Of a stretch of DNA of 64,000 nucleotides, positions 35,341 through 43,803 are shown in pieces. The DNA is from Hymenobacter chitinivorans DSM 11115 (GTDB taxonomy: Bacteria > Bacteroidota > Bacteroidia > Cytophagales > Hymenobacteraceae), in the NCBI RefSeq assembly GCF_002797555.1, contig NZ_PGFA01000001.1:62001-126000 (forward strand), in the 5' to 3' direction. The position numbers and the translations under genes were made by a program. A model generated the notes under the pieces. The model saw only the letters and a list, made by a program, of their open reading frames with translations, had not been told where the DNA came from and made no database searches. Every line of letters starts with the position of its first letter. Positions within the stretch are counted from its first letter, which is position 1.

Positions 35341-36108
35341 TCAGCCGGCCACGCCCAGCACCTTGCACAAGGCTGCCGTTCGGTTATCCACTGCCAGCTT
35401 AACATAGATGTTCTGCAAATGATTCTGCACGGTGCGCGGGCTGATGCGCAGGCGCTGGCTGATTTCCTTGTCGCTCAGGCCCTGGCGCAGGCAGCCCAGC
35501 AGCTCGGCTTCGCGGGGCGTAAAATGGTCGTGCAGCAGGAAATTGTTGGGGCTCAGCCCCGGCACGGCGGCGGCAAGATGGGCCTGCCGCACGGCCTGCT
35601 GAAAGTGGGGCACCAGCAGGGTTAGCAGGTAGCGGTCGGCCTCGGTGAAGTCGCGGCCGGCGCGGTTGAGGGTGCAGGTAATCCAGCCGTATTCCACCAC
35701 GGGCAACCCCACAATCAGCTCCCGCAGGGGCAGGCCGGTGGGCTGGTAAAATTCCTGGTAGAGTGCCGAATTGCGAAACTGCCGGCTCGGACGAAAGTCG
35801 CTGGTCCGCAGGGCTTCGGGACGCCGCTCCACGATGAGGCTGACGAAAAGCGGGTGCTCGGGCAACAGCTGGCGCAGGGTTTCGAAGTCGGCCGCCGAAA
35901 ACCGCTGGGCCGGGTAGTAGCCCAGGTTCACCATGCCGCTGGATTGGTCGAACCCGTCGAGACTAACAATTTCGGCGCTGAGAGCGGTGGCGGCCGCCTG
36001 GGCCAGTCGCGCAAACACGGGCCCGGCCTCGGTGGCGTACACCAGCAAGGTGGCCTGCTGCAGGCGCTGCAGCTCGGCGGGGCGCAGATAGGTGCGGGTA
36101 AGAGCCAT
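35341..36108 (-). CDS. LuxR-type helix-turn-helix transcriptional regulator
   Basis: The 255-aa protein has an N-terminal sensor-like domain with no clear name (about 1-165) and a C-terminal LuxR/GerE helix-turn-helix (FTPREAELLGCLRQGLSDKEISQRLRISPRTVQNHLQNIYVKLAVDNRTAAL, about 190-245). No receiver-domain aspartate pattern is visible at the N-terminus, so it is probably not a classical response regulator. The start at 36108 (MALTRTYL) was chosen; nine more codons upstream are open. It is divergent from the propeller-type hybrid regulator at 36370, with 261 bp between the start codons. Confidence 0.85.
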   Translation of the reverse strand: MALTRTYLRPAELQRLQQATLLVYATEAGPVFARLAQAAATALSAEIVSLDGFDQSSGMVNLGYYPAQRFSAADFETLRQLLPEHPLFVSLIVERRPEALRTSDFRPSRQFRNSALYQEFYQPTGLPLRELIVGLPVVEYGWITCTLNRAGRDFTEADRYLLTLLVPHFQQAVRQAHLAAAVPGLSPNNFLLHDHFTPREAELLGCLRQGLSDKEISQRLRISPRTVQNHLQNIYVKLAVDNRTAALCKVLGVAG

Positions 36109-36369
36109 CAGAACAGCGGCAAGTAAAGCAAGCAAAGCACGGGGGCCGCTAGGCTATGTACGGAGGAAGCTGCCAATTGGAAGATATAGTGACTAGGTAA
36201 TATTACTCATTTATCCCGACTCGGCGGCGCGTAGCTTGCGGAAGCCCCCGAAAGTAACTTGGCAACACACATCATCATGTGATTGAAGTAGATAGGCTTT
36301 GGGGGTAAACTTGGCGGGGCAAATCTGGCTGGCGCTTTTGCTGGCCGTTGCCCCACTTTTTCTGCTTGT

Positions 36370-39300
36370 ATGCGCCACTGCCACCCACTTGTGCTACTTC
36401 GCTTACTGGCTTTGCTCGTGCTGCTGGGCGGCGCCGGTGCGGCCCGGGCCCAAACCCTGGCCACGCGGGTGTATACCCTGGCCGACGGACTGCCGCAAAG
36501 CACCGTGTACGCCCTGGCGCAGGACGACCGGGGCCAGCTCTGGGCCGGCACCCAGGGTGGGGTCGGCTGGTTCGACGGCCACCGTTTTCAGAGCCTTGAT
36601 ACCCACCAGGGCCTGCCCGACAACCACGTAACGGCCCTGCTGCCCGGCCCGGGCCACCGCATGCGGCTGGGGCACTACTACGGGGCGTTGTCGGAAATCG
36701 ACTCGGCGGGCAAAGTCCGGCTGATTGGGCCCCGGCAATGGCGGGCCAAGGCGCCCATTCATCAGCTGCTGCCCGCCGCCAAGGGCGGCTTGTGGGCCGT
36801 CACGTCCGGGGCCGGGCTTTACCGCCTGCCGGGCTATTCGGGTGGCCCAGTACAGCATTTTACTAAAGCCCAAGGCTTGCCCTGCGACACAATTAGCCAG
36901 GTAGCGGCCGGCCCCCGCGGGCAGCTCTGGCTGGCTACCCCCGACGGGCTGGGCGTACTCGATACGGTGGCCGGGCGCGCGGTGCCCGCCCCGGCGGTAC
37001 TGGCCCGGCAGCGGCTCTATTCTATCTATCGGGTGTCGGATAAGGCGTACTGGGTGGGCCTGGCCAATGGGCTGGGGGAGCTGACGCAAACCGCGGCCGG
37101 CTGGCAGCTGCGCCCTATCGGCACCAGTCAGGGCCTTTGCCCGGGGCCGGTGCTGCGGGTATTGGCCGACCACCAGGGCCGAATCTGGACCTTGGCGGCG
37201 GCCGGCATTTCGCGCTACGAGCCCCGCACCGGCCGGGCCGTGTCGTTTCCCCAAACCCATTTGCTCAGCGACCAGACCGGCAACAGCCTGCTCGAAGACC
37301 GGGAAGGCAACCTCTGGGCCGCCCTCGACGACGGAATTCTGCAGCACATTGCCGACGAGCGGTTTACCTTATACGGGACTGAGGAAGGCATGAGCGGCGG
37401 TACCGACGTGCAGGCTATTATTCCGATGGGCTCCGGCCTCTACTGGGTGGCTACCCGCAACGGTCTGTGGGAGCTGCGGCCCACCGCCCCGGCCGGGCAG
37501 CGGCTGCGGCCCGGGCACCAGCGGCCGGGCGGGGCCGAGGCCAACTTTATCCGGGCCTTGTTCCGGGACCGGCAGGGCCGGGTGTGGCTGGGCAGCCGCG
37601 GGGCCGGCGCCGCGTATTACGACCCCGCTACCGGGCAATGGCGGGAACTGAGCAACGTGGCCGGGCTGGTCGGGCAAAACGTGCGGCACTTTGCTCAGGA
37701 CCGCCTCGGGCGGGTGTGGGCCGTGACGGGCGGGGGCGGGGCCACCGTTATTCTGAACCCACGTACGGGGGAGGCGCGCACCTACGGCGCGAGTTCCGGC
37801 TTAGGTTCCAACGAGTTTTGGACCGCCTTCCAGGACCGGCAGGGCACGCTCTGGCTGGGCTCCGACGACCGGGGCCTGATTCGGGTGGAGCCGCGGGCTG
37901 CTGGAGCGGATGAGTTCCAACGGGCGCCCGGGCAGCCGGCCCGCCTCAGCATTGGCCATATTACGGAAGACGGCCGCGGGCAGCTGTGGCTGGGCAGCAT
38001 TGGCAGCGGGCTGCTGCGCTACGACGGGCAGCGCCTGCATAGCTACGGCCCCGAAGTTGGGTTGCATTCCAACAACCCATATTTCGCGGAAGCCGATGCC
38101 CAGGGCCGGATTTGGCTGGGTACCGAGCAAGGCCTGGAAGTATTTGACCCGGCTACCCGCCGCACCACGCACTACGGCCTGGCCGAAGGCTTTCTGGGCC
38201 AGGAAACCAACCAGGGCGCGGTGCTCATCGAACCCGACGGGCAGGTGTGGGCCGGCACCATCAACGGGCTGATGCGCTACAACCCCGCCGGGGCCCGCCC
38301 CAACCGGGTGCCGCCCCGCACCCGCATCAGCGGCACCCGGGTCTTTATGCAGGACACCGTGCTGGCCAACGGCTTTACGCTGCCCTACGCGCTGAATCAC
38401 CTGACCTTCGACTTCGTGGGCGTAAGCCTTACCAACCCCGCCAAGGTGCGCTACCAGTACCGGCTGGCGGGCTTCGATGCGCACTGGAGCCGGCCGGGCG
38501 CCACCACCTTTGCCACCTACACCAACCTGCCGCCCGGCCACTACACGTTTGAGGTCAAGGCGGCCAACAACGACGGAGTATGGAATCCGGAGCCGACCCG
38601 GCTGCGCTTCACCATCGGGGCGCCGTGGTGGCGCAGCTGGGGGGCGTACGGGCTGTATCTGCTGGTTCTGGCTGGCTCTTTCTACGCCGTGCGCCGCCAG
38701 ACCCAGCGCCGGGAGCGGGAGCGGGCCCGCCAGCAGCTCGAGTACCAGGCCCTGACCCATCTGCAGGAAATGGACCGGGTCAAAACCGACTTTTTTACCA
38801 ATATCAGCCACGAGCTACGCACCCCGCTGACCCTCATTCTGGGCCCGGCCGAGGAGCTGGCCCAGGACCCCGCGGAGCCCGTACGCCAGCACGGGCAGCG
38901 GATCTTGGGCAACGCCCGCAAGCTGCTCCACCTCATCAACCAGCTCCTGGATTTGAGCCGCCTGGAGGCCGGCGGCCTGGCCCTGCACCCCCAGCCCGGC
39001 GACGTGGCCGCCGCCGCCCGCACCTGGCTGGCCGCCTTTGAAGAACTGGCCACCGCCCGGCAGGTGGGCTTGCACCTGGCCCTGCCCGCCACCGTCGTCC
39101 CCCTGGTATTCGACGCGGCCCGACTGGAGGAAGTGGTAACCAACCTGCTGGCCAATGCCCTGCGCTTTACGCCCGTTGGCGGCCACGTAACCCTGGCCGT
39201 GCGCGACGAGCCCGCCTCAGCCGGGGCGCCCGGCGGGGCGGTAGTTCTGAGCGTGCAGGACACCGGGGTGGGCATTCGGCCCGAGCACGTGCCCCACCTG

Positions 39301-40386
39301 TTCGACCGGTTTTACCAGGTGCCCGGCACTGCAGCCGCTTCTACCGGCTCGGGCGTGGGCCTGGCCCTGGTCAAAGAGCTGACCGAACGGCACGGCGGCA
39401 CGGTGCAGGTGCTGAGCACGCCCGGCGCGGGTACCACCTTCGTGGTGCGTCTGCCCCGGCAGCTCACGCCCGAGCTGACCAGTCAGCCCCTTGCGCCGGC
39501 GCCGGAAGCGGGGCTCAAGGCGTGGGCAGGTACCGCCGGGGAACCGCTGGCGGAGCCGGAAAAAGCGGCTGAGGCGCCGGAAACGGCGGCTGACGCAGAG
39601 GCCGAAGTGGTGCTGGTGGTGGACGACAGCCTGGAGGTGCGGGAATTTGTGCGGGCCGCGCTGGCCACGGAAGGCTACCGGATTGTCACGGCAGCCTCGG
39701 GGCCGGAAGCCGCGCAGCTGGCCGCCGAGCTGGTGCCGAGCCTGGTGGTATCGGATGTAATGATGCCGCCGAGCTTCGACGGGTTTGAGCTCTGCCGCCA
39801 ACTCAAAACCGCCGTGAGCACCAGCCACATTCCCGTGGTGCTGCTCACGGCCCGAGCCACGGCCACCGACCGGATTGAGGGCCTCGAAACCGGAGCCGAT
39901 GCCTACCTGACCAAGCCCTTTGCCCCGCGGGAGCTGCGGGCTCAGGTGCGCAACCTGCTGGCTCTGCGCCGCCGCGTAAGCCAGGAGCTGGCCGAGCCCG
40001 AGCCCAGCGCCCCTGAATCGTTCCGGTCCTACGCGGCCGCCGTGGCCGCCCTGCCCTCCCTGGACCAGACCTTCCTGACCAAAGTGGAAGAAGCCGTGGA
40101 GCAAAACCTGGACAACGGCGAGTTCAGCGTGGAAATGCTCAGTGAGGCAGTCGCCCTGAGCCGGGCCCAGCTCCACCGCAAGCTTAAGGCCCTCACCGGC
40201 CAGGCGCCCAGCGACTTTATCCGCAACCTGCGCCTGCGCCGGGCCCACGTGCTGCTGGCCGCCCGCGCCGGCTCCGTGTCCGAAATTGCTTACCAGGTCG
40301 GCTTCAACTCGCCCGCCCACTTCAGCACCAGCTTCAGCAAGCAGTTCGGCTACGCCCCCAGCGAAGTAGCGGGGTTAATGTGCTAA
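36370..40386 (+). CDS. Hybrid two-component regulator, propeller type (Reg_prop HTCS)
   Basis: The 1338-aa protein has a signal peptide (ALLVLLGGAGAARAQ). About 14 Reg_prop repeats form two seven-bladed beta-propellers at about 30-640 (DRGQLWAGTQGGVGWFDG and many WLGS/WAGT variants). A Y_Y_Y domain follows at about 690-750 (YRLAGFDAHWSRPGATT), then one transmembrane helix (YGLYLLVLAGSFYAV). HisKA has His814 in FTNISHELRTPLT, with HATPase_c at about 910-1035. The receiver has Asp1129 in SDVMMPPSFDG, where the usual MPxMDG loop carries two extra residues. An AraC-type helix-turn-helix ends the protein. Such regulators sense extracellular polysaccharide-derived or host signals. It lies directly upstream of the TANFOR surface block and may control it. 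Confidence 0.94.
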   Translation: MRHCHPLVLLRLLALLVLLGGAGAARAQTLATRVYTLADGLPQSTVYALAQDDRGQLWAGTQGGVGWFDGHRFQSLDTHQGLPDNHVTALLPGPGHRMRLGHYYGALSEIDSAGKVRLIGPRQWRAKAPIHQLLPAAKGGLWAVTSGAGLYRLPGYSGGPVQHFTKAQGLPCDTISQVAAGPRGQLWLATPDGLGVLDTVAGRAVPAPAVLARQRLYSIYRVSDKAYWVGLANGLGELTQTAAGWQLRPIGTSQGLCPGPVLRVLADHQGRIWTLAAAGISRYEPRTGRAVSFPQTHLLSDQTGNSLLEDREGNLWAALDDGILQHIADERFTLYGTEEGMSGGTDVQAIIPMGSGLYWVATRNGLWELRPTAPAGQRLRPGHQRPGGAEANFIRALFRDRQGRVWLGSRGAGAAYYDPATGQWRELSNVAGLVGQNVRHFAQDRLGRVWAVTGGGGATVILNPRTGEARTYGASSGLGSNEFWTAFQDRQGTLWLGSDDRGLIRVEPRAAGADEFQRAPGQPARLSIGHITEDGRGQLWLGSIGSGLLRYDGQRLHSYGPEVGLHSNNPYFAEADAQGRIWLGTEQGLEVFDPATRRTTHYGLAEGFLGQETNQGAVLIEPDGQVWAGTINGLMRYNPAGARPNRVPPRTRISGTRVFMQDTVLANGFTLPYALNHLTFDFVGVSLTNPAKVRYQYRLAGFDAHWSRPGATTFATYTNLPPGHYTFEVKAANNDGVWNPEPTRLRFTIGAPWWRSWGAYGLYLLVLAGSFYAVRRQTQRRERERARQQLEYQALTHLQEMDRVKTDFFTNISHELRTPLTLILGPAEELAQDPAEPVRQHGQRILGNARKLLHLINQLLDLSRLEAGGLALHPQPGDVAAAARTWLAAFEELATARQVGLHLALPATVVPLVFDAARLEEVVTNLLANALRFTPVGGHVTLAVRDEPASAGAPGGAVVLSVQDTGVGIRPEHVPHLFDRFYQVPGTAAASTGSGVGLALVKELTERHGGTVQVLSTPGAGTTFVVRLPRQLTPELTSQPLAPAPEAGLKAWAGTAGEPLAEPEKAAEAPETAADAEAEVVLVVDDSLEVREFVRAALATEGYRIVTAASGPEAAQLAAELVPSLVVSDVMMPPSFDGFELCRQLKTAVSTSHIPVVLLTARATATDRIEGLETGADAYLTKPFAPRELRAQVRNLLALRRRVSQELAEPEPSAPESFRSYAAAVAALPSLDQTFLTKVEEAVEQNLDNGEFSVEMLSEAVALSRAQLHRKLKALTGQAPSDFIRNLRLRRAHVLLAARAGSVSEIAYQVGFNSPAHFSTSFSKQFGYAPSEVAGLMC

Positions 40387-40529
40387 TGTGTTGGAATGTG
40401 CGCGGGTGCTAATGGTTGAATGGGGAGAATGGGAGAAATGTGGGGTATGAAAAGGCGTGTCATGGCGAGGCGCAGCCGTGGCAATGACAGCCAATTAGCA
40501 CATCAGCACATGAATCATTAGCACATTAA
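40375..40529. repeat. Composite repeat with 14-bp inverted ends
   Basis: TTAATGTGCTAATG at 40375-40388 returns exactly in inverse at 40516-40529. A central palindrome TGTCATGGC...GCAATGACA spans 40458-40489, and extra AGCACAT/ATGTGCT variants lie on both sides. The left end overlaps the last codons of the hybrid regulator gene (stop at 40386). It looks like a small mobile or REP-type insertion. Confidence 0.75.
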
Positions 40530-40535
40530 AAAGAG

Positions 40536-40582
40536 TTTGCGACCTGCGTGAAAGCCTTTGGCGCGGCATTCGGCCTCCTTTG
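40536..40582 (+). promoter_or_regulatory. Shared upstream element, copy 1 (before GNAT gene)
   Basis: A 21-nt block, TTTGCGACCTGC followed by GTGAAAGCC, is followed after exactly 19 nt by TCCTTTG (ending 40582). The same block, spacer length and TCCTTTG occur at 41310 and 52307. The TTTG at the end is positioned like the -7 TAnnTTTG element of Bacteroidota promoters; the block would then cover the -33 region and upstream. The start codon lies 34 nt downstream of the last TTTG. Confidence 0.65.
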
Positions 40583-40612
40583 CAGCACCTATTGACCTTA
40601 ACTGCTCGTGCT

Positions 40613-41248
40613 ATGCAAACCTTGGCTCTGCCCGCCCGCCGTCTGGGGCCGCCCGATGAAGAATGGGCCGCCGTGCTGCTCACGGAGGCCTATGCGGCCG
40701 ACCCCGCCTACCAAACTCTCTGGGGCCCCGACGTTTTTGAGCCCCTGCTGGGCTGGATGCAGCTACTGGTGCGCTACGGTCTGCGCGAAGGCTGCCTCTA
40801 TACCAGCCCCGGCGAGCAGGCCGTGGCTTTGTGGCTGCCCGACAAGGCCGCCCCGCTATCCTGGGGGCAGCTGCTGCGGGGTGGGCAGCTGGCCCTGTTG
40901 CTCCGGCTGGGCGGCCTGCCGCTGCAGCAGCTGTTGCGCTGGCACCGCACCCAGGATGCCTGGCGCCACCAAACGTTGCCCGTGGCCCACCACTACCTGC
41001 TGGCCCTCGGGGTACGGCCCGCCGGGCAGGGGCGGGGCGAGGCTCGCAACCTGCTGCGGGCGTCGGTGGCCGCCGTGGGCGGGCGGTACCTGCCGTGCTA
41101 CGGGCTGGCCACGGGCTTGGCGGGAGTGTACCTGGGCCAGCGCCTGGGCTTCGAAGTGGCCGCCTTCGCCGAACAGCCGGCCCTGAATGCGCTGGACCGG
41201 CTGCTGGTACCGAGCTGGGCCATGGTGCGGCCGGCCGCCGCCATTTGA
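40613..41248 (+). CDS. GNAT-family N-acetyltransferase
   Basis: The 211-aa cytoplasmic protein resembles GNAT enzymes: an N-terminal LLTEAYAADPAYQTLWG region, strand beta4 with HHYLLALGVRPAGQGRGEARNLLRA containing the acetyl-CoA pyrophosphate motif (RPAGQGRGE), and a C-terminal YLGQRLGFEVAAF segment typical of the fold. The substrate is not evident. The start at 40613 (MQTLALPARR) lies downstream of the shared upstream element; an ATG 33 nt earlier overlaps the proposed -7 element and is less likely. It is the first gene after the propeller-type regulator and has its own terminator. Confidence 0.8.
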   Translation: MQTLALPARRLGPPDEEWAAVLLTEAYAADPAYQTLWGPDVFEPLLGWMQLLVRYGLREGCLYTSPGEQAVALWLPDKAAPLSWGQLLRGGQLALLLRLGGLPLQQLLRWHRTQDAWRHQTLPVAHHYLLALGVRPAGQGRGEARNLLRASVAAVGGRYLPCYGLATGLAGVYLGQRLGFEVAAFAEQPALNALDRLLVPSWAMVRPAAAI

Positions 41249-41267
41249 TTTCGTCGCAAACCCTTAT

Positions 41268-41291
41268 AAAAAGCCGTTAACGGCCTTTTTT
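41268..41291 (+). terminator. Intrinsic terminator after GNAT gene
   Basis: AAAAAGCCGTTAACGGCCTTTTTT forms a short hairpin with one unpaired base and a T tail. It lies 20 bp past the GNAT stop codon and its T-run overlaps the start of the next regulatory element. Confidence 0.75.
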
Positions 41292-41356
41292 GCGACCTGC
41301 ACGCACGTCTTTGCAACCTGCGTGAATGCCTGCCGGCCCGGTCTGCCCGTCCTTTG
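41289..41356 (+). promoter_or_regulatory. Shared upstream element, copy 2 (before lipoprotein/TANFOR operon)
   Basis: The conserved block TTTGCAACCTGC plus GTGAATGCC at 41310-41330 is followed by exactly 19 nt and TCCTTTG (ending 41356). A second, weaker block (TTTGCGACCTGC...) starts at 41289, precisely 21 nt upstream, so the two lie on the same face of the helix. The lipoprotein start codon is 64 nt downstream of the last TTTG. Confidence 0.68.
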
Positions 41357-41416
41357 AGGCTCTTTCTAGTGCCACAACTTCTTCTAATTATACCACGCCA
41401 ACCCTTTCTGCAAAAC

Positions 41417-41989
41417 ATGAAAACATTACTTACTCCCGTTGCCTTGCTCCGCATTCTGCTGCTGAGCTCCCTGGTCGGATTAGCCGCCTGCGGCAGCAAA
41501 GACAGTGAAGACCCCACGCCAGACCCTGCGGCCACCGCGGCTACGAACGAGGTGCACTGGAAAATCAGTGGCACCGAATACGTGGCCCGCGACATTGCCC
41601 AGGCCCAGGCCCATTACCGGCCCACTACCGCCGACAACCTGCCCGCCACGGCCAAGGATATGGTCATCATTGCCAACGACGGCAAAAACTACCAGCTGAC
41701 GCTGCTCATGACCAACTTCACCGGCGTGGGCACCTACACCATGACCTCGGCGGGCGGTACCAACGGCGGCTTTACCCTCATGGACGGCTCGAAGCTGACC
41801 TACAGCTCCATGTGGTCGGCCAAGGCGCCGGCGGGGCAGTTTGTGGTAACTGAGTTTGATGCTGCCAAGTCGATCCTGAAAGGCACCTTCAGCTTTAACG
41901 CCCGGGTGCGCATTTCCAGCGGCGTGTACGGCTCCGACCAGGACGTGACCAGCGGCACGTTCAGCTTTAAGTCGCTGGTTAAATACTAG
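41417..41989 (+). CDS. Lipoprotein, DUF6252-like
   Basis: The 190-aa protein has a lipoprotein signal (LVGLAAC, Cys25) and a linker of acidic and Ala residues. The mature domain (about 40-190) reads VHWKISGTEYVARDIAQAQ...KNYQLTLLMTNFTGVGTYTM...LKGTFSFNARVR...VTSGTFSFKSL, a beta-rich pattern close to that of the lipoproteins grouped as DUF6252. It shares the final VTxGxFSFxx ending and overall layout with the lipoprotein at 52434, a likely paralogue. It is the first gene of the barrel/TANFOR/fibronectin operon (25 bp to the next gene). Confidence 0.78.
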   Translation: MKTLLTPVALLRILLLSSLVGLAACGSKDSEDPTPDPAATAATNEVHWKISGTEYVARDIAQAQAHYRPTTADNLPATAKDMVIIANDGKNYQLTLLMTNFTGVGTYTMTSAGGTNGGFTLMDGSKLTYSSMWSAKAPAGQFVVTEFDAAKSILKGTFSFNARVRISSGVYGSDQDVTSGTFSFKSLVKY

Positions 41990-42014
41990 GCCGCCCGGCT
42001 AGTCGCCTTTTCGG

Positions 42015-43751
42015 ATGAAAAATTCCTGTCGTTTTTGCCACCCCGCGGGTTGGGGTTTGGGGGGGCTATGCCTATTGGTCAGCCTCGCCGCCCGGGGCCA
42101 GGACCTGGCGGCGCTGCCCCAGCAGAAGCCCTTCACGGTAACCGGCGCGGTAGACGTGCGCACCATTTTCTACCAGGCCCGGGGCATTTCGGCCCGCCGC
42201 CAACCGTTTTCCTACGTGCTCAGCGGCTCGCCCACGCTGAATATCTACGGGCTGGCCGTGCCCCTGAGCTTTACGCTGAGTGAGCAGGACCGGCAGTTTC
42301 GCCAGCCCTTCAACCAGTTTGGCCTGAGCCCCACCTACAAGTGGGTAACCTTGCACGGCGGCTACCGCAACCTGACCTACTCGCCCTTTACCCTGGCCGG
42401 CCACACCGTGCTGGGGGCGGGCCTGGAGCTGACGCCGGGCAAGTTCCGCTTCGGCTTCATCACCGGCCGCCTCAGCCGGGCCACCACCGTGGACCCGGTG
42501 AGCGGGGCGCTGGCGCCGTTTTCCTTCTCGCGCCGGGGCGTAGCGGGTCACATTGGGGTGGGCTCCGAGAAAAGCTTCGTGGACCTGAGCTTTGTACGGG
42601 CCCACGACGACAGCAGCAGCGTAAGCCGGGCCACCCGCCAGGAAGCGGCCAAAACCGGGGCGGTGAACAACGCCGTGCTGCCCGCCGAAAACGTGGTACT
42701 GGGCCTGAGCGGCAAGCTGACCTTCGCCAAAAACTGGCTGGTGGAAGGCGACGGGGGCCTAAGCGTGTACACCCGCAACCAGGGCAGCAAATTGCAAGTC
42801 GATGCCCTGCCAGCCGCCGTTTCCAATTCCCTGGGCAAGCTCATTACCCTGAACGGCTCGACGGAAACCTATACCGCCTGGCAGGCGGCGGCGGGCTACC
42901 AGAAAAACAGCACCGGCCTGAAAGTGCGCTACCGCCGCGTGGCCCCGGGCTACCAGAGCATGGGCGCCTACTACTTCCAGGACGACGTGGAAAACCTGAC
43001 CCTGGTGCCCAGCTTCGCGCTCTTTAAGCAGCATCTGCGCTTCAACGGCAGTCTGGGCGTGCAGCAGGACAACCTGCGCCGGCAAAAGCAGCTGACCAGT
43101 CGGCGCTTCATTGCCTCGGCCACGGCCACCATCGACTTCACCGAACGGCTGGGCGTGGACGTGGGCTACTCCAACTTCAGCACCGACCAGCAGCCCGGGG
43201 CCGTGCAGGTGTCCGACACGTTTCGGCTGGCCCAAACCCAGCAGAGCGTGTCAGTGGCCCCGCGCTACACCTACGCCGGCGAAACCTGGGGCCACACTGT
43301 GCTGCTGAGCGTGGACCGCGCCACCCTGCGCGACCAGGGCCCCGGCGGGCTGGGCCGCCTCGGCGACTTCACTTCCCTCAACGCTTTTCTGACTTACCAG
43401 CTGACCTGGGTGCCACGCCGCTTCACGGTGGGCGCCACCTACAACTTCACCCGCCTGGAGCTGGCCCAGGGCAACGACGGCAACCGCGGCCTGCAACTCA
43501 CCGCCGACCAGAGCTTCGGGCCCAAGGGCGACTTCCGGGTGGGCTTGCGCGGCTCCTGGCTGCGGGGGCTGCGGGTAGGGCAGGAAAGCAAGCTGCTCGG
43601 CGGCGGGCTGCGCCTCTCGTACCGCGCCGGCAAGCACCACACCTTCCGCACCGACGTGGCCTTTACCGGCAACTACCCCGACTCCGAAACGCCCCAACTC
43701 CGCCGCTACTCCGAGTCGCGGGGGGAAGTGGGCTACACCTTCTCGCTCTGA
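42015..43751 (+). CDS. Outer-membrane beta-barrel protein of the TANFOR cluster
   Basis: The 578-aa protein has a signal peptide (LGGLCLLVSLAARG) and consists of alternating hydrophobic/polar strands throughout (VLGAGLELTPGKFRFGFITGRL, GVGSEKSFVDLSFVRAHDD) ending with an aromatic-type final strand (GEVGYTFSL). This is the pattern of a large outer-membrane barrel with about 20 or more strands. I do not recognise a named family with certainty. It lies between the lipoprotein and the 1995-aa TANFOR protein (52 bp before the latter) and may anchor or export it; that is an inference from context. Confidence 0.72.
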   Translation: MKNSCRFCHPAGWGLGGLCLLVSLAARGQDLAALPQQKPFTVTGAVDVRTIFYQARGISARRQPFSYVLSGSPTLNIYGLAVPLSFTLSEQDRQFRQPFNQFGLSPTYKWVTLHGGYRNLTYSPFTLAGHTVLGAGLELTPGKFRFGFITGRLSRATTVDPVSGALAPFSFSRRGVAGHIGVGSEKSFVDLSFVRAHDDSSSVSRATRQEAAKTGAVNNAVLPAENVVLGLSGKLTFAKNWLVEGDGGLSVYTRNQGSKLQVDALPAAVSNSLGKLITLNGSTETYTAWQAAAGYQKNSTGLKVRYRRVAPGYQSMGAYYFQDDVENLTLVPSFALFKQHLRFNGSLGVQQDNLRRQKQLTSRRFIASATATIDFTERLGVDVGYSNFSTDQQPGAVQVSDTFRLAQTQQSVSVAPRYTYAGETWGHTVLLSVDRATLRDQGPGGLGRLGDFTSLNAFLTYQLTWVPRRFTVGATYNFTRLELAQGNDGNRGLQLTADQSFGPKGDFRVGLRGSWLRGLRVGQESKLLGGGLRLSYRAGKHHTFRTDVAFTGNYPDSETPQLRRYSESRGEVGYTFSL

Positions 43752-43803
43752 TTCGCCCTTGTCCTAACTCCACTGACCTCTTCTTTCCCCGGAACCCCCT
43801 GCT

